NCBI GenBank assembly: GCA_015486915.1
Contig: WFQS01000693.1
Span: 1 to 10,311, forward strand
From: Desulfobacteraceae bacterium
Lineage (GTDB): Bacteria > Desulfobacterota > Desulfobacteria > Desulfobacterales > Desulfobacteraceae
Reading direction: 5' to 3'
DNA length: 10,311 nt
Made by a program: the position numbers and the translations under genes. Of this stretch, positions 1-5,743 are shown piece after piece. How positions within the stretch are numbered: the first letter of the stretch is position 1; the number at the start of each line of letters is the position of its first letter. The notes under the pieces were generated by a model that saw only the letters and a list, made by a program, of their open reading frames with translations, ran no database searches and was not told the origin of the DNA.

Positions 1-1
1 G

Positions 2-901
2 GTAACCGACAACAGCGGGCAAAGCGTTTCAAAATCGGTACAGATCGCAGAAAACAGCACACCCGAGATTTCCATTTCTCCAGATCCAGGGGATGAATCC
101 ATGGATTTTCAAAAAAATCTTGTTCAAGGAAAAGGCTTTACAATAAAGTTTCAAGATGAGGACGGAATCGAAGATATTGATTGGGACACTTTGAAAGTAT
201 CTGTTGCCGGAGCAGACATCACCGGTCACTTCCTTGAGGTTATCCTCAGTGATTCCCATATTCTTGCTACGCAGACGGGTGATAACTATGCATCTATTAA
301 AATTATACCAGATCCACAAAAGTTGATGGAAGCACATAATATTTTTAATATTCAATGGAATGGAGAATGGCCGATAAAATTGGAAATATGTGATAAACAA
401 GGTGAATGTACTGCTGTAGAATACTCTGTTTATTTTGGCCCGTTTGCGACTACTGATGAAGTTGTTGCCAAAAGTTGTATTGAAGGGAATGCAAATATTG
501 TTGATGACGTTCTTTATTTAAGTATATTTACAATTGGAAATTCAGGTTTTTCATGCCCAAATTGCGATATATTCCTTGGTATATCTGACAGCAGTAATCA
601 TATTTTTACCTTTTTCTATTCCGAACCAACTCATACTTTCGAGCTTTACGATAGAATAATTCCCTTTACTGAAGATGAAGATTCGAGAAATATGCCAAGT
701 GGTTACTTTTCCACTGTGAGTTACACATTAAGTCCGTCACTGATCCTGCCGCTGACAGTTACCGATCCTGACGATTCTTCTTCTATAGGGGAAGGGGTAC
801 CTAAAGGAACTTATAAATTAATATCAACAGCATTAGATCGAGATTGGAATGCTTTCAAAATTTATAGCCGGGATTTTGAAATCTGTCGTCGTGTTTATTA
901 G
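2..901 (+). CDS. C-terminal part of a large, probably exported Ig-like/cadherin-like protein (5' end outside window)
   Basis: The reading frame is open to the left edge of the window, so this is the last 299 or so residues of a longer protein. The first visible residues (VTDNSGQSVSKSVQI) look like the last strand of an Ig-like or PKD/cadherin-type beta-sandwich. A Pro/Ser-rich linker (PEISISPDPGD) and a second unit (GFTIKFQDEDGIEDIDWDTLKVSVAGADIT) follow. No transmembrane helix or sorting signal is visible at the C-terminus. Scattered cysteines include a CPNC pair near codon 185 (counted from base 2). An ATG at 101 has a purine-rich stretch 6 nt upstream and could be an internal start. I prefer the partial reading because the upstream codons read as continuous domain sequence. 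The role is probably surface or secreted and structural; no enzymatic motif is recognised. The neighbouring transposase remnant suggests the downstream side was rearranged. Confidence 0.65.
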   Translation, partial: VTDNSGQSVSKSVQIAENSTPEISISPDPGDESMDFQKNLVQGKGFTIKFQDEDGIEDIDWDTLKVSVAGADITGHFLEVILSDSHILATQTGDNYASIKIIPDPQKLMEAHNIFNIQWNGEWPIKLEICDKQGECTAVEYSVYFGPFATTDEVVAKSCIEGNANIVDDVLYLSIFTIGNSGFSCPNCDIFLGISDSSNHIFTFFYSEPTHTFELYDRIIPFTEDEDSRNMPSGYFSTVSYTLSPSLILPLTVTDPDDSSSIGEGVPKGTYKLISTALDRDWNAFKIYSRDFEICRRVY

Positions 902-938
902 CTCGGACGCAGGTTCGAAAGGAAACAAGAGCTAAAAA

Positions 939-1348
939 TCAAGCCAAAAAAAACAGCCACCACAGCACTTGTATATCCATGCTCATCAAGCCGTTGATAG
1001 ACTGAACGAACCATCTGTGCAGGTTCTCATTCTTGAAAAAGAGTATATGGAATTAAAATCTACTGTGAGGTATTGGCGAGCAATGCATGGCAAAGCCATT
1101 TTCCGTGAAAAATACTCCAGCAAACGATCAAGAAACTGGAAGGGCAAATTCGTGATCTGAGGCATCGTATATTTGGGAAGAAAAGCGAAAAGCCAAGTGC
1201 CAAGGAAGAGGAGAACGGAAAGCCAAAAGACCCAAAACCCAAGCGTTCTAGAGGCCAGCAACCCGGCAGTAATGGGCATGAACTTACCGAGCGTTCCGAC
1301 CTTCCTGTGAAAGAAGAAAAAGTGGTCTTCGATGAAACTCCAATATGC
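939..1348 (+). pseudogene. IS66-type transposase remnant, frameshifted and truncated
   Basis: Two overlapping frames together read like the N-terminal region of an IS66-family (TnpC-like) transposase. In the first frame (969 onward) there is a coiled-coil-like start, LILEKEYMELKSTVRYWRAMHGKAIFREK. The sequence then continues in the -1 frame from about 1109 with LQQTIKKLEGQIRDLRHRIFGKKSEK and RSRGQQPGSNGHELTERSDLPV. This is the typical leucine-rich helix, basic 'FGxKSEK' and 'RGxQPGxxGH' order of that family. The frame switch falls in a run of five A's (1108-1112), consistent with a one-base indel. Recognisable homology stops near the Cys codon at 1346-1348, where the family's zinc-binding CxxC region should begin. 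The downstream frame is then unrelated and stops at 1415-1417. The catalytic DDE domain is absent, so no function is expected. It marks an old insertion between the exported-protein gene and the parM-like locus. Confidence 0.7.
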
Positions 1349-1359
1349 CTAATGTTTTA

Positions 1360-1418
1360 CATAAAATTTATGTCTGAGATTTATATCTCACCTGTCTTGA
1401 CTATGACTATTTTATAGT
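1360..1418. repeat. Three consecutive short palindromes
   Basis: Three perfect small dyads occur within 59 bases. CATAAA-A-TTTATG lies at 1360-1372, TGAGAT-TTAT-ATCTCA at 1375-1390, and ACTAT-TTT-ATAGT at 1406-1418. They begin about 12 bases after the point where transposase homology ends. They could be binding sites or part of the element end; AT-richness alone could produce some of them. Confidence 0.4.
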
Positions 1419-1580
1419 GCTATTCTCCATTTTTAAAAAAGAATTCAAAAAAATCGGGCAAACACGTATTATAATCAAAAGAGATCTTTGAATAATGTTC
1501 AAATTAGTTTTCATTAGTTTGTATTGGAAAAGGCGATGTTTTTAACCTTATGAATTTATTAAACTTTTTTGAGGATACAG

Positions 1581-1710
1581 GTAAATATTCGGCCAGCACT
1601 CCATCTTCGCCTATTTTGGCCTTCACAATAGCGTTAGTATGCTTTTACAGTCCCAAATAGGCGAATATAAAGCACTGTCCAAAATTTACATTATAAAGTC
1701 GAATATTTAC
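1581..1710. repeat. Nested inverted repeats upstream of the parM-like gene (centromere-like candidate)
   Basis: An outer perfect 11-bp inverted repeat, GTAAATATTCG (1581-1591) and CGAATATTTAC (1700-1710), encloses an inner one. The inner pair is TCGCCTATTTTGG (1607-1619) and CCCAAATAGGCGA (1652-1664), matching at 12 of 13 positions when inverted. GGATACAG flanks both outer arms on the outside, at about 1573-1580 and 1711-1718, as a direct repeat. The arrangement is not a simple long hairpin because the arm spacings differ (15 versus 35 bases). It reads better as paired protein-binding sites. Confidence 0.55.
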
Positions 1711-1749
1711 GGATACAGTTGAGCTTGCCGTGGAAAATAGGCGATATAA
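1655..1749. repeat. Recurring AATAGGCGA boxes
   Basis: AAATAGGCGAATATAA (1655-1670) and AAATAGGCGATATAAC (1735-1750) form a near-identical direct pair, with start points about 80 bases apart. The same core occurs inverted at 1607-1617 (TCGCCTATTTT). A degenerate copy, GGAAAAGGCGATG, lies at 1526-1538. The box nearest the gene overlaps the candidate -10 region, which would allow autoregulation by whatever protein binds it. Confidence 0.45.
1719..1748 (+). promoter_or_regulatory. Weak candidate promoter of the parM-like gene
   Basis: TTGAGC (1719-1724) is followed after 18 bases by GATATA (1743-1748). It is a moderate match to a housekeeping sigma-70 promoter and lies about 55 bases before the start codon. 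The -10 hexamer overlaps the last AATAGGCGA box. Confidence 0.3.
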
Positions 1750-1803
1750 CTTGTTTTGCAAAGGTCTCACACAAGGAAACGGTCAAGTATAAGGAGAATA
1801 ACC

Positions 1804-2970
1804 ATGGAAATCGTGGGAATTGATGTTGGATTTGGATTCACAAAAGCCTTTAACGGTAAAAATTCTGTTATTTTTAAATCACTTGTGGGAGATCCTGCAG
1901 ATATACAGTTTAATTCTTCAATAGGGGAGAATTCATCTGCCTCAAATCTTCATGTGACTTTAAATAATAAATCGTATTTTGTAGGGAATTATGCAGAACT
2001 TCAATCCAACGTACGTGATTTTACACTTGATCAGAATAAATTGATAACGGATTTTGCTAAAATTCTTGCTGTCACTGCAGCAGGAGTGTGCTGCGAAGAT
2101 GTTACTTCCATGAATGTTGTTTCAGGCCTTCCCGTTGGATTTTTAAAAAGGGATTATAAAAAATTTACAGATATTATACAGGGCCGCCATGAGATCACTT
2201 TCCATTACCAGAATGGAAAAGATGTTAGAAAAAAAATTCATATCAAAAAAATTCATATGATCCCCCAGCCAATAGGAAGTATTTTTAACCTTATTATGAA
2301 CGATAATGGACAGATTGGAGATAAAACTCTTGCCATGCAGAAACTTGGAGTTGTTGATATAGGGTTCAGAACAACTGATTTCAGTATATTTGACCACCTT
2401 CAATATGTGGAAAGAAGCTCCACAACCATGGATACTGGTATATCAAAATGTTTTTCTGTCATTGCAAATAAGTTAAGGCGGGAAAGCGGCGTTAATATTG
2501 AACTTTACAGGATGTTTAAATATATTGAATCAGGCATGATAAAAATCAGGGGGAAAGAATATAATATTTCCAATCTGAAAAAAAGAGTTTATACCCACGC
2601 AGCTTCTGCCATTGCAGCGGATTTGAACAGGCTCTGGGAAGAAGACTGGGATATTGATTCCATAATTCTGTCAGGGGGTGGCAGCATGGAACTTGCAGAA
2701 TATATCCAGTCCCAGGTGGAAGGAAATGTTATCCCTGTTTCAATAAATAAAGACGCAAGATTGAACAATGTCCAAGGTTATTTGAAATTCGGAAGGTATA
2801 AATGGGGATACACGCCTTCATTATCCACCCATTCAGATGATGAAAATGGTGTCCGCACAGATAAAAAAAACGATAATTATCAGGACCAAATTGTAAATGA
2901 TTCCTCTGAAAATAAAAATAATGAAGTCAGTAAAAATCCAAAGGGGCTTGGATGGCTTAAACGACAATAA
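1804..2970 (+). CDS. ParM/Alp-type actin-like ATPase (DNA-segregation filament protein)
   Basis: This 388-residue protein has the actin/Hsp70 ATPase fold signatures. The phosphate-1 motif is GIDVGFGFTKAF at residues 5-16. A second phosphate-type motif, LGVVDIGFRTTDFSIF, lies at 181-196. The adenosine motif IILSGGGSMELAEYI lies at 287-301. Between them, VVSGLPVGFL (105-114) is typical of bacterial ParM/StbA-like proteins. Such proteins polymerise with ATP and push plasmid DNA apart, normally through a ParR adaptor bound to parC repeats. The last 50 or so residues are a charged Asp/Asn/Lys-rich tail ending GLGWLKRQ, probably disordered. I chose ATG 1804 because AAGGAG (1791-1796) sits 7 nt upstream and the fold begins at residue 3; an upstream TTG at 1756 is unlikely. 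No ParR-like gene follows. Repeats upstream may be its centromere. The family is secure; the plasmid-segregation role is inferred. Confidence 0.85.
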   Translation: MEIVGIDVGFGFTKAFNGKNSVIFKSLVGDPADIQFNSSIGENSSASNLHVTLNNKSYFVGNYAELQSNVRDFTLDQNKLITDFAKILAVTAAGVCCEDVTSMNVVSGLPVGFLKRDYKKFTDIIQGRHEITFHYQNGKDVRKKIHIKKIHMIPQPIGSIFNLIMNDNGQIGDKTLAMQKLGVVDIGFRTTDFSIFDHLQYVERSSTTMDTGISKCFSVIANKLRRESGVNIELYRMFKYIESGMIKIRGKEYNISNLKKRVYTHAASAIAADLNRLWEEDWDIDSIILSGGGSMELAEYIQSQVEGNVIPVSINKDARLNNVQGYLKFGRYKWGYTPSLSTHSDDENGVRTDKKNDNYQDQIVNDSSENKNNEVSKNPKGLGWLKRQ

Positions 2971-3019
2971 TTATAACGGCCATAAGGCCGATCTGGACTG
3001 CGTTACAATGCCTTGCAAC
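2971..3019. repeat. Intergenic repeat copy A (core GCCATAAGGCCGA) plus hairpin
   Basis: Immediately after the parM-like stop, a 27-base stretch (2971-2997) matches the one at 5611-5637 in 23 positions. Its core contains GGCC-ATAA-GGCC, a small perfect dyad. It is followed at 3002-3019 by the hairpin GTTACAA-TGCC-TTGCAAC (one mismatch in a 7-bp stem) and an A-rich run. The copy at 5611 also has a hairpin in this relative position but with a different stem sequence. Overall, about 31 of 45 bases match between 2979-3023 and 5619-5663. There is no T-run on the plus strand, so it is not a standard terminator. Confidence 0.55.
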
Positions 3020-3101
3020 AAAAATAAAAAGAGCATCAGTTGTTTTGTCAAAATTGAGCTCCTTAATATAAAAATTACAGCAGGAAATAAATTTAAAAGC
3101 T

Positions 3102-3866
3102 ATGAATAATAAAAGACTTACTGATATTATTAACAGTATAGCAGCAGGCAGTCTGTCTCCCACAGATGCGGAAAATCTTCTTGACAAACTTGCCTTTGAG
3201 GATATCAATTATGCACATATTGATCATCACCGTTCCATTAGAAAAGGCTTCCCGGAGGTTATATTTGGTCAGGGTAAAACCAGTTCCCAGATTATTGGTA
3301 TTATTAATTCAATGTTAAACGAAGAAGATATAATCATGGTGACCCGAATTGAAAAAGAAAAAGCCATGATGGTGAAAAAGGAATTTGAAAAGGCCTGCTT
3401 TCATGAGGATGCACGCATTCTTCTGATAAAACAGAAAGAACCTGAAATTTTGGCAAAAGGAGAAATCCTTGTTATATCGGCCGGCACCTCGGACATACCC
3501 GTAGCAAAGGAAGCTTTTATTACCGCAGGCATAATGGGGAACAAGGTATCTTCTGTTTTTGATGTGGGAGTTGCAGGAATACACAGGCTTTTTGCCCACA
3601 GGAAATTAATTGAACATGCCTCAGTTCTCATTGTGGTTGCAGGTATGGAAGGAGCTCTGCCAAGTGTGGTTGCAGGTATGGTTAAAGCTCCCGTGATTGC
3701 AGTGCCAACAAGTATTGGCTATGGGACCAATCTCGGCGGAATGACAGCTCTTCTCGGCATGCTTAATTCCTGCTGCCCCAATATTGCAGTGGTAAATATT
3801 GATAATGGATTCGGAGCCGGTTATATGGCTTCAGCAATCAATCAAATGACCATACCATGTGGATGA
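3102..3866 (+). CDS. larB: LarB, nickel-pincer cofactor biosynthesis (pyridinium-3,5-biscarboxylate mononucleotide synthase)
   Basis: The 254-residue length is usual for LarB. The PurE-like C-terminal half is clear: VISAGTSDIPVAKEA (124-138), DVGVAGIHRL (154-163), VVAGMEGALPSVVAGMV (178-194), PVIAVPTSIGYG (197-208) and GGMTALLGMLNSC followed by VVNIDNGFGAGYMAS (212-244). In the known pathway LarB carboxylates the pyridinium ring of nicotinic acid adenine dinucleotide and cleaves its phosphoanhydride. This gives the precursor that LarE (sulfur transfer) and LarC (nickel insertion) complete for lactate racemase and related LarA enzymes. It is cytoplasmic. None of larA, larC or larE lies in this window. 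The start ATG is preceded only by a distant AGGA (about 16 nt), so initiation may be weak. A 131-bp gap containing repeat copy A separates it from the parM-like gene. It converges with the dehydratase gene downstream. Confidence 0.92.
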   Translation: MNNKRLTDIINSIAAGSLSPTDAENLLDKLAFEDINYAHIDHHRSIRKGFPEVIFGQGKTSSQIIGIINSMLNEEDIIMVTRIEKEKAMMVKKEFEKACFHEDARILLIKQKEPEILAKGEILVISAGTSDIPVAKEAFITAGIMGNKVSSVFDVGVAGIHRLFAHRKLIEHASVLIVVAGMEGALPSVVAGMVKAPVIAVPTSIGYGTNLGGMTALLGMLNSCCPNIAVVNIDNGFGAGYMASAINQMTIPCG

Positions 3867-3869
3867 ATT

Positions 3870-3905
3870 GGCTTCCAAAATGTAAAGTTATTTTGAGAGT
3901 AAGCC
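3870..3905 (+). terminator. Terminator-like hairpin after larB
   Basis: Starting 4 bases after the larB stop, GGCTT (3870-3874) pairs with AAGCC (3901-3905), and CAAAAT (3876-3881) pairs with ATTTTG (3890-3895) around an 8-base loop. An asymmetric internal loop separates the two stems, and only three T's follow. It lies between two convergent genes, where a terminator is expected, but it is weak by sequence. Confidence 0.3.
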
Positions 3906-3940
3906 TTTAACAAGGGTGCGTCCTTAACCCTGACATGGAC

Positions 3941-4951
3941 TCATATATTGTAGACATCCGGCTTGAATAATTGTAGATTTTCAGGTTTTGTGTACCATTT
4001 GATACAAAGGTCAAGTCCCTTTTTAAATCCCTCAATTCCTGCAAATTCCGGCTTCCACTCAGTAAGTTCCATGATTTTTCTATTTTCAGCCCAGAGTCTG
4101 TTGACTTCACTTTTTTCTGGCCTTAATCTCTGTTTATCCGATAAAATTTCAATATCTGCATTCATCAACTCGGCAATGAGTTCTGCAGTTTTTCCAATGG
4201 AAATTTCAAAATTACTTCCTGCATTCATCACTTCACCAACGGAATTGTCAGATTCTGCCACTTTAATAAAAGCCTCTGTTATGTCATTAACAAAATTGAA
4301 ATCTCTTGTGGGCGTGAGGGCTCCAAGTTTAATTTTCCTGTTTCCCTTTGCGATCTGACTTATCAGAGTCGGGATAACGGCACGCAGAGACTGCCTTGGA
4401 CCATATGTATTAAAGGGACGTATTGTTGCCACGGGAAGATTGAATGATGTGAAAAAAGACCATGCCATCTGGTCGGCTCCTATTTTTGAAGCAGAATATG
4501 GAGACTGGCCCTGGAGAGGGTGATCCTCTGTTATGGGTACAAATTTTGCCGTACCGTAAACTTCACTTGTTGAGGTATGAATAATTTTTTCAATATTGTT
4601 TGCCCTTGCAGCCTGCAGAATATTCAAGGTGCCATTGATATTTGTATCAACGTATGTTGCAGGGGAATGATAAGAATAGGGAATGGCAATCAGGGCAGCA
4701 AGGTGGAATATGATATTGCAGTCTTTCACAGCTTTGTTGACACCAAATGGGTCCCGTATATCACCGGTGAAAATTTCCAGTCTTTTTTTTATTTCTTTTG
4801 AAGAATGATCCAGCCATCCCCAGCTGTTAAAAGAGTTATAGAAAACAAATGCTTTTACACGGTATCCTCTTTTAACAAGTTTTTCCGTAAGATGAGAGCC
4901 TATGAATCCGTCTGCACCCGTGATAAGTATTTTTTTATTTTCAAGTTTCAT
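3941..4951 (-). CDS. legB: LegB-type NAD-dependent nucleotide-sugar 4,6-dehydratase (extended SDR)
   Basis: This 336-residue extended short-chain dehydrogenase has the NAD-binding GADGFIG motif at residues 12-18, HLAALIAIPYSYHSP at 83-97, TSTSEVYG at 126-133, the catalytic YSASK (Tyr152, Lys156) and RPFNTYGPRQ at 178-187. The wording YNSFNSWGWLD (38-48), IPYSYHSP and LTPTRDFNFV matches the LegB group. LegB makes the 4-keto-6-deoxy sugar nucleotide in legionaminic-acid-type glycan synthesis. A related amino-sugar dehydratase remains possible. I chose ATG 4951 because the Rossmann fold begins at residue 6; a longer frame to 5113 would run through a tRNA gene. The start lies 9 nt after the CCA of tRNA-Ser(GCU), with no Shine-Dalgarno sequence, so the gene is probably read from the tRNA promoter. 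No other leg, neu or pse gene is in the window. Confidence 0.82.
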   Translation of the reverse strand: MKLENKKILITGADGFIGSHLTEKLVKRGYRVKAFVFYNSFNSWGWLDHSSKEIKKRLEIFTGDIRDPFGVNKAVKDCNIIFHLAALIAIPYSYHSPATYVDTNINGTLNILQAARANNIEKIIHTSTSEVYGTAKFVPITEDHPLQGQSPYSASKIGADQMAWSFFTSFNLPVATIRPFNTYGPRQSLRAVIPTLISQIAKGNRKIKLGALTPTRDFNFVNDITEAFIKVAESDNSVGEVMNAGSNFEISIGKTAELIAELMNADIEILSDKQRLRPEKSEVNRLWAENRKIMELTEWKPEFAGIEGFKKGLDLCIKWYTKPENLQLFKPDVYNI

Positions 4952-4960
4952 AAAGGCGTT

Positions 4961-5052
4961 TGGCGGAGAAAGAGAGATTCGAACTCTCGATGGACTATAA
5001 CGCCCATACTCGCTTAGCAGGCGAGCGCCTTCAGCCACTCGGCCATTTCTCC
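4961..5052 (-). tRNA. tRNA-Ser(GCU), with encoded CCA
   Basis: Read on the minus strand, the acceptor arm GGAGAAA (5' end at 5052) pairs with TTTCTCC, followed by discriminator G and an encoded CCA (4963-4961). The D-arm begins GGCCGAGTGGCTGAAGGC. The anticodon stem CTCGC/GCGAG holds the loop CTGCTAA with anticodon GCT. A long variable arm (ATGGGC with GTCCAT) marks it as class II, and the T-arm is GAGAG-TTCGAAT-CTCTC. It reads AGU/AGC serine codons. It is separated by 20 bases from the next tRNA upstream and appears to be co-transcribed with it. Confidence 0.96.
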
Positions 5053-5072
5053 GTATTGATAATTGAATAATC

Positions 5073-5160
5073 TGGCGGAGGAGGTAGGATTCGAACCCAC
5101 GGAGCTTTGACACTCAACGGTTTTCAAGACCGCCGCCTTCAACCACTCGGCCACTCCTCC
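5073..5160 (-). tRNA. tRNA-Ser(UGA), with encoded CCA
   Basis: On the minus strand GGAGGAG (5' end at 5160) pairs with CTCCTCC, followed by G and CCA (5075-5073). The D-arm is GGCCGAGTGGTTGAAGGC. The anticodon stem GCGGT/ACCGT holds loop CTTGAAA with anticodon TGA. The variable arm GAG...CTC and T-arm GTGGG-TTCGAAT-CCTAC complete a class II serine tRNA, which reads UCA and related UCN codons. It is the first gene of the minus-strand unit and is preceded by a strong promoter. Confidence 0.96.
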
Positions 5161-5175
5161 AAAACAATAAACGGG

Positions 5176-5204
5176 CTTATACCATTTTGATATATTTTGG
5201 TCAA
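5176..5204 (-). promoter_or_regulatory. Sigma-70 promoter of the tRNA-Ser unit
   Basis: On the minus strand, TTGACC (5204-5199) and TATAAG (5181-5176) are separated by 17 bases. This is close to the consensus, and the expected start near 5169 is about 9 bases before the first tRNA. An alternative TTGACT lies 8 bases further upstream. The promoter probably drives both tRNAs and the dehydratase gene. Confidence 0.7.
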
Positions 5205-5238
5205 TAGTCAAATTAGATTTTTTAAATATGAAAAAAAC

Positions 5239-5282
5239 TTGCAAAATAGTAAAATAAGTGTATGTTTCTGTTTACAGAAACA
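5239..5282 (+). promoter_or_regulatory. Candidate promoter and operator dyad upstream of the TrpR-like gene
   Basis: A perfect dyad, TGTTTCTG-TTTA-CAGAAACA, occupies 5263-5282, about 60 bases before the TrpR-like start codon. A possible promoter, TTGCAA (5239-5244), 16 bases, TATGTT (5261-5266), places the dyad over the -10 region and start site. That is a usual position for a repressor site, so autoregulation is plausible. The dyad does not resemble the E. coli trp operator, which has CTAG half-sites. The promoter call is weaker than the dyad. Confidence 0.4.
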
Positions 5283-5343
5283 AAGACAATGGTACGGGTG
5301 AAAAGGACATAATAATAAATTATGCGGGTTAACAGGAAAAAAT

Positions 5344-5616
5344 ATGCCGCTTGACAGGGAACTTTTAGAAGTTATTACATCCATAAAAAAATTAGATGAC
5401 CTTGAGACTTTTTTTGAGGAGATTATGACTCCTGCCGAACTTGTTGACATTTCACTGAGATGGAGACTTCTTGTGGAGCTGCATCGTGGTGTGGCGCAGA
5501 GAAAAATAGCTGATAAATTCGGTATAAGTCTCTGTAAAATAACAAGGGGTTCCAGAATTTTAAAGAACAAGGAATCGGTTGCCTTGAATATTTTAAATGA
5601 TTTACATCCTTTATAA
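5344..5616 (+). CDS. TrpR-like transcriptional repressor (TrpR/YerC/YecD superfamily)
   Basis: This small 90-residue all-helical protein carries the TrpR helix-turn-helix: GVAQRKIADKFGISLCKITRGSRILK at residues 49-74. The ITRGS signature belongs to TrpR proper more than to the YerC/YecD branch. Aligned by eye to E. coli TrpR, Thr29, Arg39 and Arg68 fall at Thr44, Arg54 and Arg84, which contact the tryptophan corepressor. Ser88 of E. coli is replaced by Ile72. It therefore may bind tryptophan or a related aromatic ligand, but this is unproven. It is shorter than E. coli TrpR (108 residues), mainly at the N-terminus. A CAGGA at 5333-5337 precedes the ATG by 6 nt. No trp biosynthetic gene is in the window. 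Upstream it diverges from the tRNA unit; downstream, after 327 bases, lies a CoA ligase/TRAP operon on the same strand. Its stop codon lies inside repeat copy B. Confidence 0.82.
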   Translation: MPLDRELLEVITSIKKLDDLETFFEEIMTPAELVDISLRWRLLVELHRGVAQRKIADKFGISLCKITRGSRILKNKESVALNILNDLHPL

Positions 5617-5659
5617 CTGCCATGAGGCCGAGTTGGAGACTCTCAGACAGCCTCTCAAC
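5611..5659. repeat. Intergenic repeat copy B (core GCCATGAGGCCGA) plus hairpin
   Basis: This stretch matches copy A (2971 onward) in 23 of the first 27 bases, and the match includes the TAA stop codon of the TrpR-like gene. A hairpin follows: GTTGGAGA (5632-5639) with TCTCAAC (5653-5659), a 7-bp stem with one bulged G. It occupies a comparable place to the hairpin in copy A but has a different stem sequence. Confidence 0.55.
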
Positions 5660-5664
5660 AAAAC

Positions 5665-5705
5665 ATGAAACTCTAATAATTCAAAGTATTTTGCAGGAGT
5701 TTCAT
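5665..5705. repeat. Inverted repeat with perfect 9-bp arms
   Basis: ATGAAACTC (5665-5673) and GAGTTTCAT (5697-5705) are perfectly complementary around a 23-base loop. A smaller AATA/TATT pairing inside the loop could extend the structure. It lies between repeat copies B and C. No T-run follows, so it is not a classical terminator. Confidence 0.5.
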
Positions 5706-5743
5706 ATAAAAACGGAGCATGAAGAGAAGTTGTTCTATTTAAT

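Larger units (their letters stand above)
1349..1803. other. Gene-free stretch upstream of the parM-like gene, rich in palindromes and repeated boxes
   Basis: No convincing coding region lies between the transposase remnant and the actin-like gene. The stretch is AT-rich and carries three small palindromes (1360-1418), an imperfect dyad TTGAA-N5-TTCAA near 1487-1501, a direct repeat of ATTAGTTT at about 1503 and 1513, and the nested inverted repeats listed separately. In plasmid par operons of the ParM type, the centromere (parC) is a cluster of short repeats upstream of parM. This stretch is in the right place for such a site, but that assignment is inference. Confidence 0.5.

Noticed and set aside
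101..103. ATG 101 as the true start of the first gene
   Set aside because: A purine-rich stretch precedes it, but the frame is open and domain-like to the window edge, so a truncated larger protein is more likely.
1500..1750. CRISPR array
   Set aside because: The repeats are few, mixed in orientation and unevenly spaced, with no cas genes.
1756..1803. Upstream TTG start for the parM-like gene
   Set aside because: It lacks a ribosome binding site and adds a basic stretch before the fold. ATG 1804 has AAGGAG at 7-nt spacing.
2957..3208. Minus-strand 83-codon frame opposite the parM-larB gap
   Set aside because: It overlaps the parM tail, the repeat and the larB N-terminus on the opposite strand and has no family resemblance.
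3914..3932. AGGGT/ACCCT hairpin as terminator of the dehydratase gene
   Set aside because: The stem is 5 bp with a 9-base loop and no T-run on the minus strand.
4952..5113. N-terminal extension of the dehydratase frame to 5113
   Set aside because: It reads straight through tRNA-Ser(GCU) and part of tRNA-Ser(UGA). The SDR fold begins right after the Met at 4951.
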